This document shows, one piece after another, positions 10,021-18,074 of a stretch of DNA of 64,000 bases. Positions within the stretch are counted from its first letter, which is position 1; each line of letters begins with the position of its first letter. The position numbers and the translations under genes were made by a program. The DNA lies in NCBI RefSeq assembly GCF_030908215.1, contig NZ_JAVFJK010000004.1:158921-222920 (forward strand), in the 5' to 3' direction. Origin of the DNA: Sinomonas sp. ASV486 (GTDB lineage Bacteria > Actinomycetota > Actinomycetes > Actinomycetales > Micrococcaceae). The notes under the pieces were generated by a model. That model worked only from the letters and a program-made list of their open reading frames with translations, was not told the origin of the DNA and ran no database searches.

Positions 10021-10050
10021 TTCACAAGGACCGGATCCAGAGGTTATCTT
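10021..10050 (+). promoter_or_regulatory. Predicted promoter of the iron-binding lipoprotein gene
   Basis: A -35-like TTCACA (10021-10026) and a -10-like TATCTT (10045-10050) are separated by 18 bp. The predicted transcription start falls at the left edge of the iron box that follows. Confidence 0.5.
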
Positions 10051-10057
10051 TCCAGTG

Positions 10058-10076
10058 CAAGGCAAGGCTTGCCTAA
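10058..10076. promoter_or_regulatory. DtxR/IdeR-type iron box
   Basis: The 19-mer CAAGGCAAGGCTTGCCTAA is a near-palindrome. It fits the degenerate iron-regulator consensus TWAGGTWAGSCTWACCTWA at 16 of 19 positions by my count. It lies directly after the predicted -10 and about 50 bp before the start codons, where a bound iron-loaded repressor would block transcription. The downstream gene encodes an iron-binding lipoprotein, which fits. Confidence 0.75.
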
Positions 10077-10123
10077 GCCACGCTGTGCCGCCCTATACGT
10101 CCGTTCCCGAGAGGCCCATGCCC

Positions 10124-11182
10124 ATGCCCATGCCCATGTCCAAGCTGACGACTGTGAAGCTCGTCGCCGCCGTAACAGCCGCGACAGCGCTGGCCGCCTG
10201 CTCAGGCCCCGCGGCCACGTCCTCTACCGCGTCCTCGGGCGGCGGAGACGCCGGCACCACGATCACGGTGTACAACGCCCAGCACGAGCAGCTGACCGCG
10301 GCCTGGGCGGACGCCTTCACGAAGGAGACCGGGATCAAGGTCCTCCTGCGCAACGGCGACGACCTCGAGATGGGCAACCAGATCATCGAGGAGGGCAAGG
10401 CGTCCCCCGCGGATGTCTTCCTGACCGAGAACTCCCCGGCCATGGACCAGGTCGAGAACGCGCACCTGCTCGCCAAGCTCGATCAGGGAACCCTCGACCA
10501 GGTCCCCGCGCGATACCGCCCTGCCGCAGGCGACTGGACGGGCATCGCTGCCCGCTCCACGGTGCTGGCCTACAACAAGACGAAGCTCAGCGAGGCCCAG
10601 ATCCCGGCCTCGCTGATGGACCTGAGTGGCCCGGCGTGGAAGGATCGCATCGGCGCATCCACCGGAGGGGCCGACTTCCAGGCCATCGTCAGCGCCATGG
10701 ACCAGCTCAAGGGCCCCGACGCGACCCTGGCCTGGCTCAAGGGCATCAAGGACAACGCCCGCAGCTTCCAGGACGACACCCCGGTGCTCGCCGCGGTGAA
10801 CAAGGGCGACATCGAGGCCGGGATCCTCTACCACTACTACTCGTTCGTGGACCAGGCCCAGACCGGGGAGAACAGCAACAACGTCGCCCTGCACTACTTC
10901 CGCAACCAGGACCCCGGCGCGTTCGTGAGCGTCTCCGGCGGCGCGGTCCTTGCGTCGAGCAAGCACCAGGAGCAGGCCCAGAAGTTCATCGCCTTCATCA
11001 CCTCCAAGGCCGGCCAGCAGGTCCTGGCGGACGGGAAGTCCTTCGAGTACACCGTGGGATCCAACGTCCCGTCCAACCCCAAGCTCGTGCCCCTCACCGA
11101 CCTCCAGTCCCCCGCCATCGACCCCGGCACGCTCAACAGCCCCGAAGTCGAGGACCTCATGACCCGCGCCGGGCTCCTCTGA
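10124..11182 (+). CDS. Iron ABC transporter substrate-binding lipoprotein
   Basis: An extracellular ferric-iron-binding lipoprotein of the FbpA/FutA type, 352 residues from the chosen start. The signal peptide ends with the lipobox LAAC. The mature part has ITVYNAQHEQLTAAWADAF, DVFLTENSPAMDQ, and the family's tyrosine pair in ILYHYYSFV, which usually binds iron. Four in-frame ATGs form an ATGCCC repeat (10118, 10124, 10130, 10136). GAGAGG at 10109-10114 is best spaced for 10124. A GTG at 10055 is rejected because it overlaps the iron box. No permease or ATPase gene follows, so the binding protein is an orphan and must work with a transporter elsewhere. Confidence 0.88.
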   Translation: MPMPMSKLTTVKLVAAVTAATALAACSGPAATSSTASSGGGDAGTTITVYNAQHEQLTAAWADAFTKETGIKVLLRNGDDLEMGNQIIEEGKASPADVFLTENSPAMDQVENAHLLAKLDQGTLDQVPARYRPAAGDWTGIAARSTVLAYNKTKLSEAQIPASLMDLSGPAWKDRIGASTGGADFQAIVSAMDQLKGPDATLAWLKGIKDNARSFQDDTPVLAAVNKGDIEAGILYHYYSFVDQAQTGENSNNVALHYFRNQDPGAFVSVSGGAVLASSKHQEQAQKFIAFITSKAGQQVLADGKSFEYTVGSNVPSNPKLVPLTDLQSPAIDPGTLNSPEVEDLMTRAGLL

Positions 11183-11203
11183 GGCACACCGCTGCGGTGG
11201 GCC

Positions 11204-11926
11204 TCAGGACATCCGAGGCCCACCGCCGTCGTCGCCGCCGCCGTCAAGGCGGGCTGGGTGCCCGCCCCGTTCCTCTGGGATCCCGAGCGCGGCGGCGGCC
11301 GCCTCGTGCCCCTCGACCCTGAGCTCCCACGGCGGGCGCTGGAATCGCTCTTGGGCGAGGCGGAACCGCACCTCGCGCTCGACGACGCCGAGGGAGGTCT
11401 CCAGCCGCGCCTCGCCGTTGGGCTCGTATCCGAGACTCCTGCTCACCCCGATCGATGGGGCATTCCACTCGAACGTGCTCGTCATGGCCACCTCCGCGCC
11501 GAGGAAGTCGAAGCACCACAGGAGCACCGCGGCCCGCATCTCCTTCCCCAGCCCTCGGCCCTGGTCACTGCGGCGCAGCCACGAGCCGGTCGTCACCGTC
11601 CGGAGCGCGACGAAGTTCTTCGCCGCGACATCCTGGGAGCCAAGGAACTCCCCCGCCGACGACCAGACACCGAACATCACGGTCCATGACTCGGGACGCG
11701 ACTTGATGCGGTTCTCCCAGATCCAGCGCGCCGCGGTCGGCCCCAGCTCGGGTGATTCCGCCCATGCTGTCGGGAAGGGGATGTGTCCGTTCACTCGCTC
11801 GTAGATGCCAGAGGCGGCCGCGTCGACGTAGTGGGGAATGTCCTCGTCGCGCAGGGGCCGCAGGACGAGCCGCGGGGTCCTGAGGTGGAGGCCGAACAGG
11901 GGCCAGAGGGTCTCCAGCAGCGCCAT
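11204..11926 (-). CDS. GNAT-family N-acetyltransferase (RimJ/RimL-like)
   Basis: A 240-residue acetyltransferase of the type that modifies protein N-termini or small amines. Its start, LRTPRLVLRPLRDEDIPHYV, is typical of the RimJ/RimL group. The acetyl-CoA loop is recognisable as RRSDQGRGLGKEMRAAVL, followed by NAPSIGVSRSLGYEPNG. The C-terminal 40 residues are a Gly/Asp-rich tail outside the domain. TAGCGT lies six bases before the ATG on the minus strand, suggesting a leaderless transcript. It faces the iron lipoprotein gene tail to tail. Confidence 0.85.
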   Translation of the reverse strand: MALLETLWPLFGLHLRTPRLVLRPLRDEDIPHYVDAAASGIYERVNGHIPFPTAWAESPELGPTAARWIWENRIKSRPESWTVMFGVWSSAGEFLGSQDVAAKNFVALRTVTTGSWLRRSDQGRGLGKEMRAAVLLWCFDFLGAEVAMTSTFEWNAPSIGVSRSLGYEPNGEARLETSLGVVEREVRFRLAQERFQRPPWELRVEGHEAAAAALGIPEERGGHPARLDGGGDDGGGPRMS

Positions 11927-12148
11927 GGTCCCACGCTAGCAGCTAGCGCGCCCCGGGCATTGGGCCCGTCCGGCGCTGGGCACCTCCCGACACTGCGCGA
12001 TCGCAGGGTCAGTGGCCAACCTCACTACCCTCCCGTGAACCTTCACCCCGGCCAAGGCTCGAATTACTCCTCAATTTCCCCGTCGGTAACGTCCGGCCCG
12101 GAGGGTCGTGTGGGTCCGGAGCACGCGAAGTCGACGGAAGGTGACCCA

Positions 12149-13396
12149 ATGTTCAGCCCAGGAGCGGATGTTCCCGCAGCGACATCACGTGGAGGAAGCT
12201 CGGAGCACTGGCCTCTGGCCGGACCATTTGGCCGACATAGTGTCGCGTCCGCCGTCCTGTGGCTGGGGTTGGGAGGAGTCGCCTACGCCCTCGGCGAGGC
12301 CGCTTCGCTGGTTGGCCTTCCCGCACCGCATCTGCTGATGGCGCTCTTGGTCGGTGCTGCTGCCGCCCTCACCGGGGCAGTGAAGCGACAGCTGCCGAAG
12401 CCTGCGGCCACGGCCTCCCAGGCCGGAATCGGCGTTCTCATGGGCAGCTATGTCAGCCCGGCCGCCCTGCAGTCAGTTGGTGCCACGGCGTTGCCGATGA
12501 TGGCAGTGACCGTCCTGACCATCGCACTGTGCCTCGCGGCCGGAGCTCTTCTGGCCAGATGGGGCCGGACAGGCCTCGCCGAAGGCGCATTGAGCCTCGT
12601 TCCGGGCGGTTCTGCCGCCGTCGTGGCGGCTGCGGACGATCTCGGCGCTGACTCCCGCCTCGTCGCCTTCTCGCAATACTTCCGGGTCGCGCTCGTGGCG
12701 TTCACGGCACCCGTCGTCGCGACCGCGATGCACCCCGACACAGACGGGAGCACGAGGGCTGGGGGCACGCCGCTCTGGGACGACCCACATCAAATCCTTC
12801 ACCTCTCGCAGGGCGCGCATCAGCTCCCGGGACTTCTCATGCTGGGCGCCGTCTGCATCCTCGGGGTCAGGGCCGGCAAGCGCTTCTCGATGCCCGCCCC
12901 GGCGCTGCTCGGGCCGATGGTCATGACCGCGCTGTTCGTGTTCACGGGGACCGCACAGGGCTTCGCGCCCGATGGCGTGCTGCGCGGCCTCCTCTTCGTC
13001 CTGGTCGGCCTTGAGGTGGGCCTGAGGTTCACCTGGGCCTCCGTACGGAGCATCGGCAGGCTGTTTCCCCACGTGCTGCTCTGGACGGTGGCCGTCTGCC
13101 TCGCGTGCGGGGGGCTGGCCTGGGCGTTCTCGGCAGCGTTGGGCCTTCCGCTGGTCGACGCCTACCTCGCTACCACGCCTGGGGGCATCAACGCCGTACT
13201 GGCCACCGCCGCTTCCATGGACGCAAACCTCCCTGCCATTTCGACCGTCCAGAGCACCCGCCTTCTCATCGTGATGCTCGTGACCCCGCCGATCATCAGC
13301 TGGCTGGCCCGCAAGACCTCCGAGGTGCGGAAGCCTGCGCGTGCAGCAGGCAGCAACAGGCGCCTTCCGGTCGTGACGGAGTCCGCCGTCTCCTAG
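12149..13396 (+). CDS. AbrB-family membrane protein (putative transporter or regulator)
   Basis: A 415-residue polytopic membrane protein with about ten hydrophobic segments. It shows the duplicated domain of the AbrB family (once mis-named ammonia monooxygenase): two similar halves each with a Gly-rich motif, SLVPGGSAAVVAAADDLGAD and ATTPGGINAVLATAASMDAN. The function of the family is not settled. The ATG at 12149 is chosen because GGAAGGTG precedes it closely; the frame is open far upstream through a region (11927-12148) that otherwise holds no gene. It is not related to the small DNA-binding protein also called AbrB. Confidence 0.82.
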   Translation: MFSPGADVPAATSRGGSSEHWPLAGPFGRHSVASAVLWLGLGGVAYALGEAASLVGLPAPHLLMALLVGAAAALTGAVKRQLPKPAATASQAGIGVLMGSYVSPAALQSVGATALPMMAVTVLTIALCLAAGALLARWGRTGLAEGALSLVPGGSAAVVAAADDLGADSRLVAFSQYFRVALVAFTAPVVATAMHPDTDGSTRAGGTPLWDDPHQILHLSQGAHQLPGLLMLGAVCILGVRAGKRFSMPAPALLGPMVMTALFVFTGTAQGFAPDGVLRGLLFVLVGLEVGLRFTWASVRSIGRLFPHVLLWTVAVCLACGGLAWAFSAALGLPLVDAYLATTPGGINAVLATAASMDANLPAISTVQSTRLLIVMLVTPPIISWLARKTSEVRKPARAAGSNRRLPVVTESAVS

Positions 13397-13475
13397 AATG
13401 CCGGGGGGCGAAGCCGCCCCAGCAGGTTCCCCAGAGCGCGAGCCGATTCGGTGCAATGGGGATGAGCGCGGTTGA

Positions 13476-13508
13476 GGGCTGTCAGCGGGCTACCTCCGCT
13501 GACAGCCC
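13476..13508. terminator. Bidirectional hairpin terminator
   Basis: A perfect 13-bp inverted repeat, GGGCTGTCAGCGG and CCGCTGACAGCCC, has a 7-nt loop. It lies in the 130 bp between the convergent AbrB-family and amylase genes. A weaker GGGGCG/CGCCCC hairpin sits at 13402-13420, just after the AbrB stop. Confidence 0.75.
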
Positions 13509-13526
13509 CGGAGTACCTCCCACCGC

Positions 13527-16500
13527 CTACTGCACGATCGTCACCAAGTGAGTCGTGTGGTCATACCGGAACGCTACGGGCCCGCCTGCGTGGTCGAAGC
13601 CGATGTTGGACCCGTTCAAGGCCCCGTTCATCCCGTAGTTCGTGTCCCAGGACCCGTTGAGCGCCGCCTTGAACGAGTACGACCCGGCCGGCAGTGAGGC
13701 AAGCCGAAGGATCCACCCCTGCGAGCGGGGATCCCACGTCGCGGACGTCGCAGCGCACGCCGGATCCCAGTCCCCCGCGCATCCGGCGAGGTGCTGGTAG
13801 GTGCCGGGGAAGTTGACCGAAGCGGGCTGCGTCACGGGCCAGCCGGCCGTGACGAGGTGGGTCGAGTCGTTGTAGCTGAACACGACCGTCCCGCCCGGGT
13901 GGTCGAGGCCGATGTTGGGGCCGTTGACCGCGCCCCCCACGCCGTAGTTCACGTCCCAGGACTTGTTGAGCGCCGCCTTGAACGAGTAGCTGCCAGCCGC
14001 CAGGGTGTACGTCCCGCGCCAGACTCCCAGCGCGGCGTCGAACGTCAGCTGCGCCTGCGTGCACGCGGGATCCCAGTTGCTCGCGCATCCCATCGCCGTG
14101 TTGAGCGTCCCCGGAACAGACACGGCGGAGGGCTGTGACGCGTGCTCTGAGACCGTGGTCAAATGCGTGTCCTGCCGATACGTGAACGTGAGCTTCCCGC
14201 CGGGATGGTTGAGCGTGATGTTTCCGCCGTTCGGCGCGCCGCCAGCCCCGTAGTTCTCCTTCCACGAGCCATTGAGCGCAGCCTTGATCTGGTAGGTCCC
14301 CGCCGGCAGGTCAACGGTGAGCCGCCACTCGGAGGCGATCGGGTCGTACTGTGCCATCGTCGCCCGGCACGCGGGGTCCCAGTCGCCGGTGCAGCCCGCG
14401 AGGTGCTGGTAGTCGCCCGCGATGCTCACCGAGAGCGGCTGCGGCGCGGGGCCCTTCGGCGCGTCCGGGTCCACCGGGGTAGGCACGACGGCGGAGACGG
14501 TCGCCGAGGTCGCGGTGTGGCCGGTGTTGTCCAGCGAGACCGCACGGTACTCGAGCGGCGTGCCCGGTGTCATGCCCTTGGTCGCGTGGAACACCTGGTA
14601 CGGGTAGGTGTCGTCGGTGCCGATGTTCTGCCACTGCCCGGCCGGTCCCTGCGCGCCCGGGGTCCGGGCCTGGAACGTGACCTCGTAGAAGGAGTCGTGC
14701 GGGAGGTCCGCGGTGACGTTGACGCGCGTGTTGTCCCCGCCCGTCGCCGCTGGCGTTCCGATCTGGGGCACGGGCGCCGCAGCCGAGTCGGGGATGCGGC
14801 CCGCGGACTCGTAGACCACGGCGGAGAACGCCGGGACCGTCACCGTCAGCGTCCTGTCCGCGGCGGTCTTGAGCCGGTCCGTTGCCCCCGCGCCGAACAC
14901 CTTGGTGAACGGCCGCTGGGCGATGTACGTCGGCACGGCGGCCGTACGCGGAGCCGCGGTGTTGTTCAGCGCCACGACGTACTCGCGCTGCGCCGTCGCG
15001 TCGATGCGCGAGAACGCGTACACGCCCGCCGTCGTGTCGGCGTAGCGATCCTGATGAGCGCCCGAGCGCAGCGCGGGGTTGTCCTTGACCACCTTCGCGA
15101 GGTCGGCGATTGAGGTGTAGAGAGGATGGGTGGTGACGTAGTTGTCCGTGGCGTGGGTCGCCGTCGTGCCCAGAAGGCTGTCGGCCAGGTACTCGGGCGT
15201 CTTGGAGGCGAACATGTCCTGGCGGGCAAGCTGGTCACCGCCCGTGCCGGTGAAGCCCTGCTCGTCGCCGTAGTAGACGATCGGGTTGCCTCGCGAGAAG
15301 TACATGAGCTCGTTCGCGAGCCGGTCGCGCGCCACCTTCTCGGCGTCGGACGCCTTGGGGTTGTCGGTGTTGATGAAGGAGCCGATGCGGCCCATGTCGT
15401 GGTTCCCGAGGAACGTGGGCAGCTGGTACACGTTCGAGGTCGCGGTCGTATACCAGTCGTCGCCCTGGAACAGCTTCTGGAGCGTCGTGGCGGGCGAGGA
15501 TGCCGACGCGTACGAGCGCGCCGCCTGCTGGAACGGGAAGTCGAGGACCGCCTGGACGCCGTCGGACGTCGTGAACTTCGAGGTGAAGTCCCGCGAGGTG
15601 TCGTAGACCTCGCCGAACATGAAGAAGTCCTTCTTCCCCACCGAGTGTGCGTAGTCCAGGATCGCGGGCGAGAACTTCTGCCAGAACGCGTCGTTGACGT
15701 GCTTCATCGTGTCGATGCGGAAACCGTCGATGCCGAAGTCGCCGATCCACTTCTTGTAGACGTCGATGAACCCGTTGAGGACCTTCGGGTTCTCGGTGAA
15801 CAGGTCGTCGAGGCCCGAGAAGTCGCCGTAGTTGGCGCTCTCGCCAGCGAAGGTCGAGTCTCCGCGGTTGTGGTACAGGCTCAGGTCGTTGAGCCATGCG
15901 GGGACCTTGGCATTCTCGTCGCCGGGCGAGACGTACGGGTGGTACGGGAACGACGTCGCGGGATCCATCGTGGGGAAGGTCGGCTGGTCGGCGATAGCGG
16001 CGTCGTCGAACGTCTTCCCCGACGCGTCCTTGTAGGGCGAGACGGTCTTGCTCACGTAGGGCATACGGTCGCCCTCCGTGTACTTGATGACGTCTGCGGT
16101 GTGGTTCGTGATGATGTCGAAGTAGACCTTCATGCCGCGCGAGTGCGCCTGGGTGATGAGGTCTCCGAGCTCGGCGTTGGTGCCGAGGTGCGGGTCGATC
16201 TGCGTGAAGTCCGTGATCCAGTAGCCGTGGTAGCCCGCGCTCTTGTCTTGCGGCTGGACGGCTTTGTTCTTGAAACTCGGGGTGAGCCAGATCGCGCTCG
16301 TGCCCAGGCCCTGGATGTAGTCGAGCTTGCCCGTGAGGCCCTGGAGGTCGCCTCCGTGGTAGAAGCCCTTGTTGGTCGGATCGAAGCCCGAAACCATCGG
16401 GTCGGCTGCGAGCCCGCCCAGATCGTTCGCCCTCGTGCCATTCGCGAAGCGGTCCGTCATGACGAAGTAGTAATTCTCGGCGCCCGCGGCCGTGCGGAAC

Positions 16501-16658
16501 GAGTGGGTGGCCCCAGTAGCCGGATCGGGCGGCGACGGCGGCGGGGCGGCGAGCGCCGTCGTCGCGCCTCCTGCGAGAAGCCCGGCAACGAGGACGACGG
16601 CGGCTGCTGCGGCGGCCCGTCCTCTCACGTCGCGCGAAGGGATACGGCGATTCTTCAT
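13527..16658 (-). CDS. Secreted GH13 alpha-amylase with three X25-like modules
   Basis: A 1043-residue exported alpha-glucan hydrolase. A Sec-type signal peptide covers roughly residues 1-38, with cleavage near TALAA. The GH13 barrel runs from about 60 to 540 with nucleophile D316 (DGFRIDTMKH), acid/base E350 (FGEVYD) and transition-state D421 (FLGNHD). A beta-sandwich linker follows (about 625-735). The C-terminus has three tandem ~100-residue repeats from about 742, 843 and 945, each with a C-(T/S/A)-x-(D/N)-WDPAC motif and KAALN-SW--NYG. These resemble the X25 modules of bacillary pullulanases and probably bind glucan. AGGAGG precedes the ATG, and a palindromic operator lies directly upstream, so maltose- or glucose-type LacI-family repression is likely. 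No transporter or LacI gene is adjacent. Confidence 0.92.
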   Translation of the reverse strand: MKNRRIPSRDVRGRAAAAAAVVLVAGLLAGGATTALAAPPPSPPDPATGATHSFRTAAGAENYYFVMTDRFANGTRANDLGGLAADPMVSGFDPTNKGFYHGGDLQGLTGKLDYIQGLGTSAIWLTPSFKNKAVQPQDKSAGYHGYWITDFTQIDPHLGTNAELGDLITQAHSRGMKVYFDIITNHTADVIKYTEGDRMPYVSKTVSPYKDASGKTFDDAAIADQPTFPTMDPATSFPYHPYVSPGDENAKVPAWLNDLSLYHNRGDSTFAGESANYGDFSGLDDLFTENPKVLNGFIDVYKKWIGDFGIDGFRIDTMKHVNDAFWQKFSPAILDYAHSVGKKDFFMFGEVYDTSRDFTSKFTTSDGVQAVLDFPFQQAARSYASASSPATTLQKLFQGDDWYTTATSNVYQLPTFLGNHDMGRIGSFINTDNPKASDAEKVARDRLANELMYFSRGNPIVYYGDEQGFTGTGGDQLARQDMFASKTPEYLADSLLGTTATHATDNYVTTHPLYTSIADLAKVVKDNPALRSGAHQDRYADTTAGVYAFSRIDATAQREYVVALNNTAAPRTAAVPTYIAQRPFTKVFGAGATDRLKTAADRTLTVTVPAFSAVVYESAGRIPDSAAAPVPQIGTPAATGGDNTRVNVTADLPHDSFYEVTFQARTPGAQGPAGQWQNIGTDDTYPYQVFHATKGMTPGTPLEYRAVSLDNTGHTATSATVSAVVPTPVDPDAPKGPAPQPLSVSIAGDYQHLAGCTGDWDPACRATMAQYDPIASEWRLTVDLPAGTYQIKAALNGSWKENYGAGGAPNGGNITLNHPGGKLTFTYRQDTHLTTVSEHASQPSAVSVPGTLNTAMGCASNWDPACTQAQLTFDAALGVWRGTYTLAAGSYSFKAALNKSWDVNYGVGGAVNGPNIGLDHPGGTVVFSYNDSTHLVTAGWPVTQPASVNFPGTYQHLAGCAGDWDPACAATSATWDPRSQGWILRLASLPAGSYSFKAALNGSWDTNYGMNGALNGSNIGFDHAGGPVAFRYDHTTHLVTIVQ

Positions 16659-16670
16659 GGAAACCTCCTA

Positions 16671-16684
16671 TGAAAACGTTTACA
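16671..16684. promoter_or_regulatory. LacI-type operator 1 (amylase, over the transcription start)
   Basis: TGAAAACGTTTACA is a near-palindrome centred on CG, as in LacI/GalR-family operators. It lies between the predicted -10 (16694-16699, minus strand) and the AGGAGG site, so it would overlap the start of the amylase transcript. Confidence 0.7.
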
Positions 16685-16693
16685 CCGCGGGTA

Positions 16694-16723
16694 ACTATGA
16701 CACGAGTCACACTTGCGTGACAA
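16694..16723 (-). promoter_or_regulatory. Predicted amylase promoter
   Basis: On the minus strand TTGTCA (16723-16718) and CATAGT (16699-16694) are separated by 18 bp. They match the -35 and -10 consensus at five and four of six positions. Transcription would begin near 16687, immediately before operator 1. Confidence 0.55.
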
Positions 16724-16754
16724 GGGTTCGGAAGTCTGCCTCTGGAACACGCGC

Positions 16755-16768
16755 TGGAAAGGCTTTCA
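16755..16768. promoter_or_regulatory. LacI-type operator 2 (amylase upstream region)
   Basis: TGGAAAGGCTTTCA resembles operator 1 and operator 3. Its centre is 84 bp from operator 1 and 80 bp from operator 3, close to eight helical turns each way. Confidence 0.55.
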
Positions 16769-16834
16769 TCCTCACCGTCTGCGACTGTGTTTCCTGTCAT
16801 CAGTCTCGACGGATTCCGTTGATTCCCCCTCGTC

Positions 16835-16848
16835 TGGAAACGCTTTCA
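16835..16848. promoter_or_regulatory. LacI-type operator 3 (between amylase and AraC gene)
   Basis: TGGAAACGCTTTCA is the best palindrome of the three and lies 57 bp before the AraC-family gene. It may serve as an auxiliary site for looping toward operator 1, or act on the divergent gene. Confidence 0.6.
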
Positions 16849-16904
16849 CCGGTATCTGAGCGCCGTGTCTCGACAGCGGGCCGCTCCCTTGTCAGCATCG
16901 AGGG

Positions 16905-17345
16905 GTGACGCAACCACCCGCCGATTCCCACCTGCGCGACCTCGCCCTCCTGCGGCGCGTCCGGGACCGGATCGACCGCGACTACGCGCTGCCGCTGAAC
17001 GTCGAGGCACTCGCCCAGGGCATCCACATGTCTGCTGGGCACCTGAGCCGGCTGTTCAGGACCGCGTACGGCGAGTCGGTGTACCAGTACCTCATGACGC
17101 GCCGGATCGAGCGGGCCATGGCCCTGCTACGGGTGGGGGAACTCAGCGTCACGGACGTGTGCTTCGAGGTGGGCTTCTCGTCGCTGGGCACGTTCAGCAC
17201 CCGGTTCGCGGAGCTCGTGGGGGTCCCTCCCAGCACCTACCGAGACCACGGCGCGGACATCACCGAAGGCATGCTGCCGTGCATCGCCAAGCAGGTCACG
17301 AGACCGATCAGGAATCGAGAAGCGTGGCCTGCCCGCACGCTCTAG
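16905..17345 (+). CDS. AraC-family transcriptional regulator (HTH only)
   Basis: A 146-residue regulator made almost only of the AraC DNA-binding domain: RRVRDRIDRDYALPLNVEALAQGIHMSAGHLSRLF, then RIERAMALLRVGELSVTDVCFEVGFSSLGTFSTRFAELVGVPPSTYR. No ligand-binding domain is present. Such short AraC proteins are often found directly before VOC genes in actinobacteria. The GTG start has CAGCAT six bases upstream, a leaderless-type promoter. The last codons overlap a 24-bp element (17301-17324) that recurs before the next VOC gene, so the protein may act on those two sites; that is inference. Confidence 0.87.
   Translation: MTQPPADSHLRDLALLRRVRDRIDRDYALPLNVEALAQGIHMSAGHLSRLFRTAYGESVYQYLMTRRIERAMALLRVGELSVTDVCFEVGFSSLGTFSTRFAELVGVPPSTYRDHGADITEGMLPCIAKQVTRPIRNREAWPARTL
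17301..17324. repeat. Duplicated promoter element, copy 1 (before first VOC gene)
   Basis: A 24-bp sequence with core TCAGGAATCGAGAAGCG lies inside the end of the AraC gene. Nineteen bases later comes a TAGCGT -10 (17343-17348), then six bases and the VOC ATG. Copy 2 differs at one base and has the same 19-base distance to its own TAGCGT. The element covers the -35 region, as expected of an AraC-type activator site. Confidence 0.75.
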
Positions 17346-17354
17346 CGTGAAGGC

Positions 17355-17765
17355 ATGGAACTCACCATTCACGCAAGCGCACTCCCCCATGTTGATCCCG
17401 AAGCCTCGGTGGCCTTCTACCGCGACGTGCTCGGCTTCGAGGTCCGTCAGGACGTCGGCAAGGGCACCATGCGATGGATCACTGTCGGGCCCGTCGGCCA
17501 GCCCAGCACATCGATCCTTCTGGCCCCGCCGGCCATCGATCCCGGGATCACCGACGACGAGCGCCGCACCATCTCCGAGATGATGGCCAAGGGCACCTAC
17601 GGCTGGATCCTGTTGGCCACCCCCAACATCGACGAGGTCTTCGAGAAGGTCCAGGCCACCGACGCCGAGGTGATCCAGGAACCGACCCTGCAGCCCTACG
17701 GCCTGCGCGACTGTGCGTTCCGCGACCCGGCGGGCAACCAGATCCGCGTCCAAGAGATTCGCTGA
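17355..17765 (+). CDS. VOC-family protein, first of a cassette pair
   Basis: A 136-residue glyoxalase-fold protein. It opens with HASALPHVDPEASVAFYRDVLGFEVRQDV and ends LRDCAFRDPAGNQIRVQEI, the two half-domains of the vicinal oxygen chelate superfamily. The substrate is unknown. It starts six bases after a TAGCGT -10, so its mRNA is probably leaderless. Its TGA shares one base with the next ATG, so the following small AraC-like gene is co-translated. Confidence 0.85.
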   Translation: MELTIHASALPHVDPEASVAFYRDVLGFEVRQDVGKGTMRWITVGPVGQPSTSILLAPPAIDPGITDDERRTISEMMAKGTYGWILLATPNIDEVFEKVQATDAEVIQEPTLQPYGLRDCAFRDPAGNQIRVQEIR

Positions 17766-18064
17766 TGTGCCATCCCGCCTGGGGCCCGGCGCATGCCCCC
17801 GCGCCGTACCCGTGCGACCTCGCGCGGGTACGACGCGTCCGCGACCTGATCGACCGAAACGCCGCGCGGAGCGGCGGGAACTGCGCATGCCACCTCGACA
17901 CCGCCGCGCTCGCTCGCGCGGCCGGCGTACCGGCGGCCCAGCTCGCCGGCGAGTTCGCGCTCGCCTACGGGATGTCCCCGGAAGAATACGCGGCGTTGCG
18001 CCGCGACGAACCGGTCTGCAGACCGGTCAGGAATCGAGAAGCGGCGCTCAGCGCGCCCGGATAG
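17765..18064 (+). CDS. Short degenerate AraC-like protein
   Basis: A 99-residue protein that starts MCHPAWGPAHAPA. It contains only the first helix-turn-helix of an AraC domain: RVRRVRDLIDRNAARSGG-, AALARAAGVPAAQLAGEFALAYGMSPEEYAALRR. The second half-domain found in its neighbour is missing. It ends with the same phrase RP-x-RNREA as the longer AraC protein, because the duplicated promoter element is encoded in both reading frames. It may be a decayed copy left by duplication of the AraC/VOC unit, or a partner protein. The ATG overlaps the VOC stop by one base. Confidence 0.65.
   Translation: MCHPAWGPAHAPAPYPCDLARVRRVRDLIDRNAARSGGNCACHLDTAALARAAGVPAAQLAGEFALAYGMSPEEYAALRRDEPVCRPVRNREAALSAPG
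18020..18043. repeat. Duplicated promoter element, copy 2 (before second VOC gene)
   Basis: It is identical to copy 1 at 23 of 24 positions (GGTC here, GATC there) and again is followed after 19 bases by TAGCGT (18062-18067). The second VOC gene's ATG lies seven bases after that hexamer. Confidence 0.75.
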
Positions 18065-18074
18065 CGTGAAGACC

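Noticed and set aside
10055-10123. GTG at 10055 as start of the iron lipoprotein
   Set aside because: It overlaps the iron box and would place 23 extra residues before the signal peptide; the ATG cluster with GAGAGG is better.
12141-12149. Role of the AbrB-family gene as a small AbrB DNA-binding regulator
   Set aside because: The encoded protein is polytopic with duplicated PGG motifs, not the short swapped-hairpin DNA-binding protein.
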